From Protula sp. h YS-2021 (lineage: Eukaryota; Annelida; Polychaeta; Sabellida; Serpulidae), in the NCBI GenBank assembly GCA_949752745.1, contig OX457031.1, positions 47,573,257-47,637,256 on the forward strand: a DNA stretch of 64,000 nt. The letters run 5' to 3'. Positions 44,638 through 56,340 of this stretch are shown in pieces. The translations under genes and the position numbers were made by a program. A model generated the notes under the pieces. That model was not told where the DNA came from. It ran no database searches and saw only the letters and a program-made list of their open reading frames with translations. Positions within the stretch are counted from its first letter, which is position 1, and the number at the start of each line of letters is the position of its first letter.

Positions 44638-45373
44638 GGTTGTTGTTTCTATTTTATTATTAGCGGTGTCAAGATATGTGAATCGAAGAAGCTCTTATTT
44701 GTTGGAGCATTTAATAGCAGCATAATTTTATATATATATATATATATAAACAAAAACGATATTCAAATTTTCTTTTTTTTTTATTTTGTGGTTTTTGATC
44801 GAAATCTACGACATTAGATTTTTTAACCACTTTGGAGATGCGTCTAGGAAATACGCAAATGGCGCTTTTTTTAATTAAAAATAATTTCTATGTTAACAAT
44901 TCCTTCGCATTGCTTTTATTTTAGGTTTTTTTCTGTAAAACGACTTAAGACTTCTAGTATTGTGTGTTCGATGTATTTCTTTCATTTCCGCTGGTCTGTT
45001 TGTGTGTCGGTTGTTTGATTCTAATGCAGATCGCCGCTTTGTCGATAATTTTGATCTTTTAACTACAGCTGTATCAAGTAAAATTAAATTCTTCATTTCA
45101 AAGTTTAAACACGTGACGGAGCGAAAGTGTGTTAAGTTGTATTTTAAGGAAAGCTTGCAGAAGTTCTTAGCAAGAGATGGTGACAGTAGTGGTGTTTGGC
45201 CAGGCATCTGTTCTCTGTGGTGCTGTGGGTAGATTCCTCTCGCCATCTCACGTGTCACGTGTCATGGCAATTTTGCACACAGCATCCGGTTGCCTGCCTG
45301 CGCATGCGCGGTTCTTAAAAGAAGTTTTAAAAAAATGGAAGCTTGCTTACATTGAAGTTTGAGAAAAGTAACA
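44638..45373. other. No gene recognised
   Basis: Contains a (TA)n run at about 44731-44749. Possible intron of the C7orf25-like gene. A TTTGATTCTAATGCAG acceptor-like site at about 45030 is not followed by recognisable family sequence. Confidence 0.4.
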
Positions 45374-48187
45374 TGTATGTAATGTATTACACAGTATGAT
45401 GACCTAGGATATGTGCTTCTGGGGGTGCGGCGTGAAATCGTGTGCACAACTGTTTACTTTGAATCTAACATGGATAACCAAGGCTGTCCCCGCACGTTCA
45501 TGCCCACCAGGGGCGTGATCCGTGCCACAAACACGCGTCATCATTGGTCGGGCGAACATAGTTAAAAGAAGTATATGACTTGAATTATTTAACCTTCCTT
45601 TATAAATGCAAATTAACTTTTAAATAATATTTGATTGACTATTTATTTAAACAAACTCTGAAAACGCGCAAATCGGTAAAACTATACTTAATCAAATCAA
45701 GACGTAAAACATTAACATTTATGACATTATAAACAGCTACGGTACGGAATTTCAGCAAATGGAGAGTGCATGATATATAGACAACCATGGACTCATAGTC
45801 TTTGTTTTAAATACAAATCGTCTTTCTTGGCCTGGCCCGTATTTGGGCCCTCTCACACTTGGTCCGATGCCAAAAAAAAACAAAAAAAAAAAAAAAAAAA
45901 ACCGCGGACCAGCGAACACATCTGTGCCCCGCACACATAAATTGCCAAAAAAAAGTTAAATATGTCTCTGAGAATAGAATAATGTTAATGTTATGTGTAC
46001 GTGATTTATTAAAATAAACAAACCAAAAATTTTTTGTCATGATATAACTGTGCAATATAGGAAAATATTATTTTAAAGATTGTAGAGATTATGTGAAATA
46101 CTTACATTTCAACATTTAAAATGGATATACTTTTATTAAAATATTACTGATTGTAGGAAAATATATAACAAAATATACTGACAGATATTAAGGAGAAGCA
46201 ATTATAAGGATAAATACTAAACGTGAAAATGTGGTGAAATGTGGTAATTTGGATTGAAAATATTATTATTGTCAATTTCATTAACAGTTACAGTAGGAAT
46301 CCGATAATTCAAACCGACAAATATTGTCAGAGATCGACTGTTTCGGGTTATCGAGTATGAAGTAAAATGTAATACTAAACGTGGGACCAAGAAAACAGTT
46401 CGTATTATAGAAACATGTTCAATTGCGAATTATCGAATTTCTACTGCAGTTCTTATGAAAGATTTCTTTATTTTATTGAACGTGTGGTGCACATAAAGAA
46501 AACATTGACCACCGAGCACTTGACCTTTTAACGATTAATACTGATAAACAATTCATAAAAGTGCATCTTTTAAAACGCAGTTGTTTTTGTAACAAAAGAA
46601 ACTTCAACTTTGAGTAGTTCATGGGTCACATATGTGATCACAGCCGTGTCTGAGTGGCTCCTGGATCACATGTTCACCAGTGTTTTGTGCGGACGTCGAG
46701 TCACATATGTGATCATAGCCGTATCTGAGTGGCTCATGGATCACGTATGTGATGGTGCAGACGCCGGAGATAATATAACGTGTATGTAATGTATTACACA
46801 GTATGATGACCTAGGATATGTGCTTCTGGGGGTGCGGCGTGAAATCGTGTGCACAACTGTTTACTTTGAATCTAACATGGATAACCAAGGCTGTCCCCGC
46901 ACGTTCATGCCCACCAGGGGCGTGATCCGTGCCACAAACACGCGTCATCATTGGTCGGGCGAACATAGTTAAAAGAAGTATATGACTTGAATTATTTAAC
47001 CTTCCTTTATAAATGCAAATTAACTTTTAAATAATATTTGATTGACTATTTATTTAAACAAACTCTGAAAACGCGCAAATCGGTAAAACTATACTTAATC
47101 AAATCAAGACGTAAAACATTAACATTTATGACATTATAAACAGCTACGGTACGGAATTTCAGCAAATGGAGAGTGCATGATATATAGACAACCATGGACT
47201 CATAGTCTTTGTTTTAAATACAAATCGTCTTTCTTGGCCTGGCCCGTATTTGGGCCCTCTCACACTTGGTCCGATGCCAAAAAAAAACAAAAAAAAAAAA
47301 AAAAAAAACCGCGGACCAGCGAACACATCTGTGCCCCGCACACATAAATTGCCAAAAAAAAGTTAAATATGTCTCTGAGAATAGAATAATGTTAATGTTA
47401 TGTGTACGTGATTTATTAAAATAAACAAACCAAAAATTTTTTGTCATGATATAACTGTGCAATATAGGAAAATATTATTTTAAAGATTGTAGAGATTATG
47501 TGAAATACTTACATTTCAACATTTAAAATGGATATACTTTTATTAAAATATTACTGATTGTAGGAAAATATATAACAAAATATACTGACAGATATTAAGG
47601 AGAAGCAATTATAAGGATAAATACTAAACGTGAAAATGTGGTGAAATGTGGTAATTTGGATTGAAAATATTATTATTGTCAATTTCATTAACAGTTACAG
47701 TAGGAATCCGATAATTCAAACCGACAAATATTGTCAGAGATCGACTGTTTCGGGTTATCGAGTATGAAGTAAAATGTAATACTAAACGTGGGACCAAGAA
47801 AACAGTTCGTATTATAGAAACATGTTCAATTGCGAATTATCGAATTTCTACTGCAGTTCTTATGAAAGATTTCTTTATTTTATTGAACGTGTGGTGCACA
47901 TAAAGAAAACATTGACCACCGAGCACTTGACCTTTTAACGATTAATACTGATAAACAATTCATAAAAGTGCATCTTTTAAAACGCAGTTGTTTTTGTAAC
48001 AAAAGAAACTTCAACTTTGAGTAGTTCATGGGTCACATATGTGATCACAGCCGTGTCTGAGTGGCTCCTGGATCACATGTTCACCAGTGTTTTGTGCGGA
48101 CGTCGAGTCACATATGTGATCATAGCCGTATCTGAGTGGCTCATGGATCACGTATGTGATGGTGCAGACGCCGGAGATAATATAACG
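45374..48187. repeat. 1407-bp tandem duplication, two copies with no difference seen
   Basis: 45374-46780 is repeated at 46781-48187. All stretches that I compared are the same, including the broken A-run near 45870 and 47277 and the open frames on the minus strand. The left junction reads TAACATGTATG and the internal junction TAACGTGTATG. Within each copy, near the right end, a roughly 75-bp piece is itself duplicated (TCACATATGTGATCAYAGCC then GTRTCTGAGTGGCTC). No gene was recognised inside. Confidence 0.95.
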
Positions 48188-48720
48188 TTACCAGCCATTT
48201 TCTGCTCTTCGGCAATTTCCGTTCTTAATCCTGTAAATTGTTCCTCGAAATGATGATCATGTGGCGGGCAAATCATACTCTGTATGTTGTGGCGGACGAT
48301 CGAGGGGTCCCTCCTCTGATGAGCCATTTCCATATAAATGTCGTTCCCTCGTTCGGATAAACACTGTAAAGTTCATAACGTAGGCTGACGTTAATGTCAA
48401 AAGGTGCGTCAGGGCATTGCTGGTGCTCACAGAGTCGGCCCAGTGAAGTCCCTATGCCACGCCTCAGGGCATGTACTTTTTTAGTAATACAATAAGGGGA
48501 ACGTTTAAAAAAAGTCTAGGACTCGTTTTTGAGGCTGATTCTGGCATTTTCCAGCCAAGTTTAGCTTCAGTACACTTTTGGTGATATTTAGTTGAAGAAA
48601 CTCAAGGGGCTATGTTATTTATCATGTATTTTGTCTCAAATCAGTTTCACATATTCAGTTGTTTTACATTTGGATAACCGAATTATGGTACTTCTGTTCA
48701 ACAGCTTGAGATATGTTAAC
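48188..48720. other. No gene recognised
   Basis: Downstream flank of the FN3-transmembrane gene on the minus strand. Nothing else was seen. Confidence 0.35.
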
Positions 48721-48723
48721 TTA

Positions 48724-48729
48724 TTTATT
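48724..48729 (-). promoter_or_regulatory. Candidate poly(A) signal for the FN3-transmembrane gene
   Basis: AATAAA on the minus strand, about 100 bases downstream of the stop codon at 48830. Confidence 0.5.
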
Positions 48730-48829
48730 TTCTTTTTTTTTGGGGGGGGGGGGATAAATTGATTTTTTTTGTGAGGAATTTCATGAAAGCAAGCCCACCA
48801 ATTATCAGAGCTGTGTGCTAAGTCTGGTG

Positions 48830-50293
48830 CTACCAGTTAGGGCAGCTGGAGTTTTGCCTCAGGCTGTTCACGTGACCACCGTCATTCACCGGGATACCGT
48901 CTATATCCTCCCCCTCCCCCTCACACTGTATTGTCTTTTGCTTGGCAAGTAGGAATGGGAAGTGACTGCGAGGCGCTGGCTCCTTTGGTCGCACGTCAGG
49001 CGGCCTTTCGTCTGGATTTGACAAAGGATTGCTCTCTGGATTTATGACTATCTGTGCGCTTTTTAATGGGGAATCTCCGCTCGTGATTTGCTGGTCACTT
49101 ACTGGAATGAAAAGTGATTGATTGTTTGAAGAAATCGCATTATTTTGCACGTTTCTCTGCTTATCACTGGGTGAATTTGATTGGTCGCGTTGTTGACCAT
49201 ATTTGTTGTCATGGTGATGGCAACGTGGCTGTTTGTGATTCGCCAAGCGTGTGCTTTGCACGGGTGCGCAAAGGTAGCAGTCACTACTATCCGATTCTTG
49301 GCTTTTTTGCCGAGGAAACGGATAAAGGCCAGAATCATGGCTGTATTGAGTCAGTAATTCGTTCCGTTGAGAATCGCGGCTTTTTTGCGGCTGTAATGTG
49401 GCTCGTTTTGATCCGTACGAGTCAACACTGTACTGTCTTGAGAGAGCCGAACGGGTCGATTCTACACTTTTACCACGTGAATACTTCGATCGGGATGACA
49501 GAGCGGAATGTGAATCAGATAAGTCCACATCACATTGAAAACAACGTTCGTGGGAACCAGTGAAATAATTGCTGCTGTGACAGGAACCAGCTAAATAATT
49601 GCTGCTATGGTAACTGTGAGGTTCTTCACTGCAGTCGGATAGCTCGCCACCGATTGCCATAAGATTGTCATTAGGACATTCAAACTCCAATTGACTGTCA
49701 AGCTCACTCATTTTGACGTGGCTTTCGTTCACTTGCATGCTCAGTTCGCTCATGTCATCAAGGTCTCCTAATTCTCTGCTGTGATAAATGTCCCCATTAG
49801 GCCCTATTTTCTGAAGACGCTTGCGTTGTCGCCGTGTGTGCTGCCATTTTGCGAGGAAGACGAACGCCACTACGATTCCGAGTGCGAGGAAAGCTCCGAA
49901 GGCACTGCCGAGTGCCACGTGCAGCGAGTCCGTCCTCGTGGTTGCCTGGATACAGGGTTCGTTCGCCATGGGTGTTGTATTGTTCGTGTAGAGCTCGATG
50001 CACACTTCGTATGACGTATCCTCGTGCAGTTCCCGGATGTCATAGTCACTCTGGTAACCTGGCAACCGCTGACTATACTGTACCACTGTGCTGCCCGTTG
50101 CCTGGTAACGCACTTTGTATCCCTGTATTTTGGACACTAAGTCGTTGCCAACATTCCATTTGACGTGCACGGAATCTTTGGTTGACGAGGCTACGCGCAC
50201 CGATGACAGAATATCCACTGCTGTGATGTCGGGCTGCCCCGTCGTTTGGTTTTTCTCATTTTCGTCCGCTTCCATTATTTCTTTGAAACCCAT
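48830..50293 (-). CDS. FN3-domain single-pass membrane protein (probable terminal exon)
   Basis: A 487-codon open frame with no break. Residues about 20-118 form one fibronectin type III domain: VHVKW (Trp of strand B), IQGYKVRY and LHEDTSYEVCIEL are its usual landmarks. Residues about 124-148 (HVALGSAFGAFLALGIVVAF then VFLAKW) are a membrane helix, followed by the stop-transfer RRQRKR. The roughly 335-residue tail is cytoplasmic by this topology, rich in Ser, Gln and Asn, with a duplicated SSNY word and RQYS/RQKS-type basic-Ser motifs that could be phosphorylated. There is no signal peptide. Two in-frame stops lie directly before the ATG, so either this ATG is the start or, more likely, a splice acceptor lies inside the first about 25 codons and upstream exons (for example LRR or Ig repeats) encode the rest of the ectodomain. 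I found no such exons up to 64 kb. The family is not recognised beyond FN3-TM. Confidence 0.8.
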   Translation of the reverse strand: MGFKEIMEADENEKNQTTGQPDITAVDILSSVRVASSTKDSVHVKWNVGNDLVSKIQGYKVRYQATGSTVVQYSQRLPGYQSDYDIRELHEDTSYEVCIELYTNNTTPMANEPCIQATTRTDSLHVALGSAFGAFLALGIVVAFVFLAKWQHTRRQRKRLQKIGPNGDIYHSRELGDLDDMSELSMQVNESHVKMSELDSQLEFECPNDNLMAIGGELSDCSEEPHSYHSSNYLAGSCHSSNYFTGSHERCFQCDVDLSDSHSALSSRSKYSRGKSVESTRSALSRQYSVDSYGSKRATLQPQKSRDSQRNELLTQYSHDSGLYPFPRQKSQESDSSDCYLCAPVQSTRLANHKQPRCHHHDNKYGQQRDQSNSPSDKQRNVQNNAISSNNQSLFIPVSDQQITSGDSPLKSAQIVINPESNPLSNPDERPPDVRPKEPAPRSHFPFLLAKQKTIQCEGEGEDIDGIPVNDGGHVNSLRQNSSCPNW

Positions 50294-52640
50294 TTATTAT
50301 CCTGCTTATTGCGGTTCAGTATTACAGTTGGCTTTAGATCATTGCAACATCATTCTGAAACAGAAAATAGAAGAAACATTTTAAGCGTAGTTTTATAAAA
50401 ATGCATCGACAACATGCTCAGGAGAGCAGAAAAATGTTATGCTTCGGGTGGAGGATACACCACATATTGAATTTTGTGACGTTTGTGGTAGGTGACAGTT
50501 TTGCTCGAACCACTTAACTGATTTGTTCCAACAAGGTGTCAAATGTGACATACATGATCTATTTCTGTTGTAAAATATAAATACAGTGAATGTCGTTCTT
50601 TCTTTGACTACCATCAACCCATAAACGTTTTATTCCGGACTTTTTGCCAGTGCTTTAGATTGTGGGTACACGTAAAAGCTTTTCACAGCTCACAAAATGT
50701 CTGACAGTTTTGGAAACTTCACATCTCAGAAAACTTCTCACAGTACAGAAAACTCTTCACAGGTCAGAAAACATTGCATGTCAGAAATCCTTCCGCAAGC
50801 TCCACGACATCACGTCAGTGCGCCATATCCCTCTCCTTTGAAATATTTCTTAGAAACGAATGCATCCCCTTCACCAATGATTGTGAAGATGTTTTTCTCA
50901 AAGCATCAGAGAATCACATTTAAGTAGAACGATCTGTTGCGTGCGTGAACACGGACCAGCATCAAAAGCCAGTTTTATGCGTCCACTGTCCAGTGTTGCG
51001 TGCATGCCATTCCAAACGGAACATTCTCCATCACACCGTTTAAGAAAGTTTCATAGATCATTGCTCATTTTTTTTCATCCCGGTGCATTCGATTGCACGA
51101 AAGGAGCTTTTAGAGGATCTTGAGCTGTGCGCAAAAACAGCGTTCACTTGACATCCCTTACAAATAAAGCTCTCGTGGAGTCTGTAATATGACGAGCACG
51201 CACTTGATGGAGCAATTAGAGGCATTGTTGAAGCACCTGTGCCAAGTGCGCATGCCCGTGTTATTCAACGTCTGTGGCTGGGTCGTCATTTAAATGTGTG
51301 TGTGCATGTGTGTTTAACAGCTGTGTTTTGTCAAAAAATCTTACACGCTCAGCTGCCTTGTAGGAAAAAGGATGAGACTCAGATAGCTTTCAAATTTTAT
51401 ATTTATGTTTCTGAGTTTTGAAACATTGGAAAAATTACGGCGCAGAGGGACAGTTTAGCGGTGTATGCCCGGATTATCCGATTGCAGTCCCTGTAGGTGA
51501 CACCCACCTCCGTCTCTTCACGTGAACGGGTTTACTTGTGTGTGACGTTTTGCATTCAGTGGCATCATAAACATAACAAACCGCCTTCTGTCGTTACCGT
51601 AACACAATGACTAACGCGTACATAAAGCTGCGAGTGTGTCCCTCCCCGAATCGCGTCATAAGCGTAGATCAGGCAATGTTAAGACAAAACCCAATGCGAA
51701 AGTGCTAAACTTCATAAGGTCTACGCGTGGTTAACAGTGCATTTTTAACAGTACAGTATAAGCAATACAACAAATATTTCATATTATCATTATTTACGTA
51801 AATGCGTTCATTATTTAACGCAAATTTTACATAAAGTGTCAAAGAATTTAAACTGCAAAACAACTAGACCACTACTCTACTGCAATTTGAAATTCTGAAA
51901 TTTTACATGAAATGTAGCACTTGAATTTGAGGATTTTCCGCATTCAAATGAAACACATTTGTTTGTAAGTTAGCATTGCAAATATTCTTACGGCGCCAGC
52001 AGAGCGCCAGTGAATCTTAGTTTTCACTTTTCTGTTTAGCGTGTATTTGAAATTATCATTGATCAGAGCTTGCCAGACTTTATGACGTAAGCCATCTTTC
52101 AGCGTTTAAGTTGTGAAAAAATGATAAATTTTAGACGAGTTTTTATACCTGTTTTTTTTTTTGTAATTCACGGCTGGTTTATTAATAACGTCGAAATTAA
52201 TCGAAATCCGAAACAGGAGTACTTAATTTCAAGTTCAGTCGCCGGAGCAATCGGTAATTTTATAATTTAAACATCAGTCGCCAAATTGGAACACCAAATA
52301 CGCAAACTAAAGTAATCAGCATAGTGTGTGATTAACACAGCAATCAGTTAATTAGAAAACTCAAAATTGCAATTGAAATTTGGGGTGTCCTAATTGAAAC
52401 ATCAAATCCCGAGTTCAATCTCCGGAGTGGATAATTGTGAGAAATCTGTGTTGTGTGTAATTTAAACAAGAGTAACTTATTTTGACGGACGACTAAAGAT
52501 TGCAATTCAAACATCACTCACTGAATGTGTTTGATCAAAAAAGATCACACGAATCATCACATAAATTTTAAAAAGTAAAATTTTTTAAACATTAAAAGTG
52601 AAAAAAATGGAACAAATAGGGTAGTTATAAAACCCGAAGT
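50294..52640. other. No gene recognised
   Basis: AT-rich. A short stretch at 50690-50800 repeats words like CACAGKTCAGAAAAC. At 52200-52520 the phrases CAGTCGCCGGAGCAATCG and CAATCTCCGGAGTGGATAAT recur among AATTTAAACATCA words. Any upstream exons of the FN3 gene would be expected in this direction, but none was recognised. Confidence 0.4.
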
Positions 52641-52649
52641 TATTTTCCG

Positions 52650-52925
52650 TCTAGACACAATGAAGTTTAGTCCTTTTGAAGTTTAGTGTTTTGGAGGACG
52701 CGTAAAGATTATGCAGTTTAATCCCTTGCAGGTATCATTTTTCCCTGTGTAGACATTCTGATGTTTAGTCCTTAAGGAGCGTAGTCCTTTTGAAGTTTAG
52801 TCCTTTTGCAGGACGCGTAGAGATTATGCAGTTTAGTCTTTCTGCATGTATCATTTATCCCAGCCTAGACATTCTGAAGTTTAGTCCTTTTGAAGCACAG
52901 TCCTTTTGAAGTTTAGGCCTTCTAC
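52650..52925. repeat. ~118-bp tandem repeat, about 2.3 copies
   Basis: GACGCGTARAGATTATGCAG then TTTARTC...GTATCATTT occurs at about 52698 and 52814. Between copies lie reiterations of GAAGTTTAGTCCTTTT. Confidence 0.8.
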
Positions 52926-52984
52926 CAGGTAATCGTAAATGATAATGCATGACCGCATGGTTGACCAATGTTGCACGGGGATTA

Positions 52985-53092
52985 CACCATGGGGTCATGC
53001 CGTATCATGTGCAATCATGGGGTCATGCATTATCATGTGCAGCCATGGAGTCATGCATTATCATGTGCAGTTATGGGGTCATGCATTGTCAA
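52985..53092. repeat. 28-bp tandem repeat, 4 copies
   Basis: CATGGGGTCATGCATTATCA then TGTGCAAT, four times with few changes. Confidence 0.85.
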
Positions 53093-53637
53093 TTGCTGTC
53101 ACACTTCCGCTCACATCGGGTAGAATCTGTGCCGTTTGATTCCATTTGCATTTTGATTTCAAGAAAGGTTGCTACAAGAAAAAACGGAGGTCGATGGTTT
53201 ATTTGGGACAAGTTACAATCCGCGATGTATTTACACAAATCTTTTTTTTTTTTTTACAAACCAATGGGGCGACGTTTTCACCAACAAACATTACAGTATC
53301 GGCAGTTAAGCGAGGAAAAATAAAACAGATATCAACAAGGAATAATTTTTCACAAACAGATTTTGAGTTCTACCCTCCAAGTTTTACTTGAAAGCTGTGC
53401 TAAATGCCTAGGCTTGTTTCACCACAGGGTATTAGGGGTTTTTCTATGGTTTGAACAAAGCGACGTCGGCTGTGGCAGTAGTACTGTTAGGTCCTTTGTT
53501 ATAAATTTGACAGGTGGTTACGCAATCGTGTTTCTCTGCGCTAAGGAAGAGCAAACGGCAACGCTTTTGACTGATCATTTGCAGTGTTGGAATTGACTTG
53601 GCGAGATTGGTTCATGATCTCTGACCCACTCTGTGGT
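53093..53637. other. No gene recognised
   Basis: Short open frames only. Nothing was identified between the 28-bp array and the pearl/HINE-like element. Confidence 0.35.
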
Positions 53638-54615
53638 TATCCCCCGTGAAACGGAGGGATATAGGTTTGAGATTGTCTGTCCGTCTGTCCGTCCGTCCGT
53701 CCGTCCGTCCGTCCCCTCTTCAAGCTAAGGACTTTGTGGACACCACTTCTATATCAACGAAGCATAATTCAGCTTTCATATTTCATACAGGCAAAATATA
53801 GGGTATAAAGATGTGCAACGTCAAGGTTTCAGTTTGATCGAAGCAAAATTGACAAATTGACAGGCTTTTGAAAATCGTCGAAAATAGACATATGTGCACA
53901 TGTATAGGACTTTGTGGACACCACTTCTATATCAACGAAGCATAATTCAGCTTTCATATTTCATACAGGCAAAATATAGGGTATAAAGATGTGCAACGTC
54001 AAGGTTTCAGTTTGATCGAAGCAAAATTGACAAATTGACAGGCTTTTGAAAATCGTCGAAAATAGACATATGTGCACATGTATAGGACTTTGTGGACACC
54101 ACTTCTATATCAACGAAGCATAATTCAGCTTTCATATTTCATATAGGCAAAATATAGGGTATAAAGATGTGCAACGTTAAGGTTTCAGTTTGATCGAAGC
54201 AAAATTGACAAATTGACAGGCTTTTGAAAATCGTCGAAAATAGACATATGTGCACATGTATAGGACTTTGTGGACACCACTTCTATATCAACGAAGCATA
54301 ATTCAGCTTTCATATTTCATATAGGCAACATATAGGGTATAAAGATGTGCAACGTCAAGGTTTCAGTTTGATCGAAGCAAAATTGACAAAATGACAGGCT
54401 TTTAAAAATCGTCATAAATCGACATTTATCTAGCCTGAAAAAATGCTTTACATTAGATTAATAAAAAATAGATTCGGGTTATATCTGTTCAAAGACAGTT
54501 TGTAGTATTGTTGATTTGTCGTTCAAGGAAGGGTGTCCAGTTTCCTGTCAATGGTAATCCATTAGCTTAGATATTGCATAGGGGTAATATTTAGGGTTTC
54601 ACGGGGGATATTGCT
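53638..54615 (+). mobile_element. Pearl/HINE-like element with four 178-bp core units
   Basis: Starts TTATCCCCCGTGAAACGGAG, the same start as the copy in ARPC2 intron 8. GTCTGTCCGTCTGTCCGTCC and further GTCC repeats run to about 53714. Core units begin with AGGACTTTGTGGACACC at 53728, 53906, 54084 and 54262, an exact 178-bp period with very few differences. The right end reads TTTCACGGGGGATATTGC near 54592-54610, restating the start in inverted sense. Confidence 0.85.
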
Positions 54616-54640
54616 GCTCTCTGACAGCATCTAGTTTTTG

Positions 54641-55885
54641 GGGTCGCGGGATTGGTGCATTATCTCCGTTCCAATGTGTGGTTTTGGAGTTGCGGGATTG
54701 GTGCATGATCTCTGACCCACTGTGTGGTTTTGGGCTCGCGGGATTGGTGCATGATCTCTGTACCACTGTGTGGTTTTGGGCTCGCGGGATTGGTGCATGA
54801 TCTCTGTACCACTGTGTGGTTTTTGGAGTTGCGGGATTGGTGCATGATCTCTGACCCACTGTGTGGTTTTGGGCTCGCGGGATTGGTGCATGACCTGTGT
54901 CCCACTGTGTGGTTTTGGGGTCGCGGGATTGGTGCATGATCTCTGACCCACTGTGTGGTTTTGGGCTCGCGGGATTGGTGCATGACCTGTGTCCCACTGT
55001 GTGGTTTTGGGCTCGCGGGATTGGTGCATGATCTCTGTACCACTGTGTGGTTTTTGGAGTTGCGGGATTGGTGCATGATCTCTGACCCACTGTGTGGTTT
55101 TGGGCTGGCGGGATTGGTGCATGATCTGTGTCCAACTGTGTGGTTTTGCTCTCGCGGGATTGGTGCATGATCTCTGACCCACTGTGTGGTTTTGGGCTCG
55201 CGGGATTGGTGCATGACCTGTGTCCCACTGTGTGGTTTTCGGCTGGCGGGATTGAGGCATGATCTCTGTCCCACTGTGTGGTTTTGGGCCCGCGGGATTG
55301 CTGCATGATCTCTGTCCCACTGTGTGGTTTTTGGGTCGCGGGATTGGGGCATGATCTCTGTCCCACTGTGTGGTTTTGGGGTCGCGGGATTGGTGCATGA
55401 TCTCTGTCCCACTGTGTGGTTTTGGGCCCGCGGGATTGCTGCATGATCTCTGTCCCACTGTGTGGTTTTGGGGTCGCGGGATTGGGGCATGATCTCTGTC
55501 CCACTGTGTGGTTTTGGGGTCGCGGGATTGAGGCATGATCTCTGTCCCACTGTGTGGTTTCGGGCTCGCGGGATTGGTGCATGACCTGTGTACCACTGTG
55601 TGGTTTTGGGCTCGCGGGATTGGTGCATGATCTCTGTCCCACTGTGTGGTTTTGGGGTCGCGGGATTGGTGCATGATCTCTGTCCCACTGTGTGGTTTTG
55701 GGGTCGCGGGATTGCTGCATGATCTCTGTCCCACTGTGTGGTTTTGGGCTCGCACAGTTGGTGCATGACCTCTGTCCCATTTTGTGGTTTTGGGCTGGCG
55801 GGATTGGTGCATGATCTCTGTCCCACTGTGTGGTTTTTGGGCTCGCGGGATTGGTGCATGACATCTGTCCCATTGTGTGGTTTAA
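54641..55885. repeat. Minisatellite array, 46-bp unit, about 27 copies
   Basis: The unit is GCGGGATTGGTGCATGATCT then CTGTCCCACTGTGTGGTTTT then GGGCTC. Variants (GTGCATGACCTGTG, TTTGGAGTTGC, CTGACCCAC, TTGGGGTCGC, TTGCTGCATG) recur in blocks, so there is higher-order structure. The unit has no stop codon in any minus-strand frame and its length is 1 mod 3, so three overlapping minus-strand frames stay open for 393-424 codons. These are by-products of the repeat, not evidence of a gene. Confidence 0.95.
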
Positions 55886-56340
55886 GGGTGAGAATGTGGG
55901 GCTATTATCGTAGTTTGCAGCAGGGGGGTGATGCGTGGGACGAGGGACGGGGTATTAGCTTAGACTAGGGGGACAGAGGATGATGCGTATGATAAGGGAC
56001 AGGGCTGGCAACGTCGGATGAGGGACGGGAAATGACGCATGGAATAAAGGAAGGGCTTTTAGCGTGGGTTGAGGGAAAGGGGTTGCTGCCTGGGATAATA
56101 AGAGACTGGGTTAGTAACGTAGGTTGCGAGACGTGGGCGCGCGCGTGCGGCATGTTATAAGCGTACGAATGTTGGATATTAAGGACACTTGACCGCACCA
56201 TGGAATACACTGAGAGTGGAGCACTGACTTGAGGGTGAGGGATGGAGGCACTGGTTAGAGATACGGCATAGAGACACTGTCGTGGAACGATATAAAGATG
56301 GGCGTTGGGGAAGAGTTTGAAGGAGCAAGAACGACCATGT

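Noticed and set aside
45752..47462. Identical minus-strand frames of 60 and 82 codons seen twice
   Set aside because: They are shared by the 1407-bp duplication and run through an A-rich tract. No motif, so no gene call.
54599..55873. Three long minus-strand open frames (393-424 codons)
   Set aside because: They are produced by the 46-bp array, whose unit lacks stops in every minus frame. No start, domain or independent evidence of coding.
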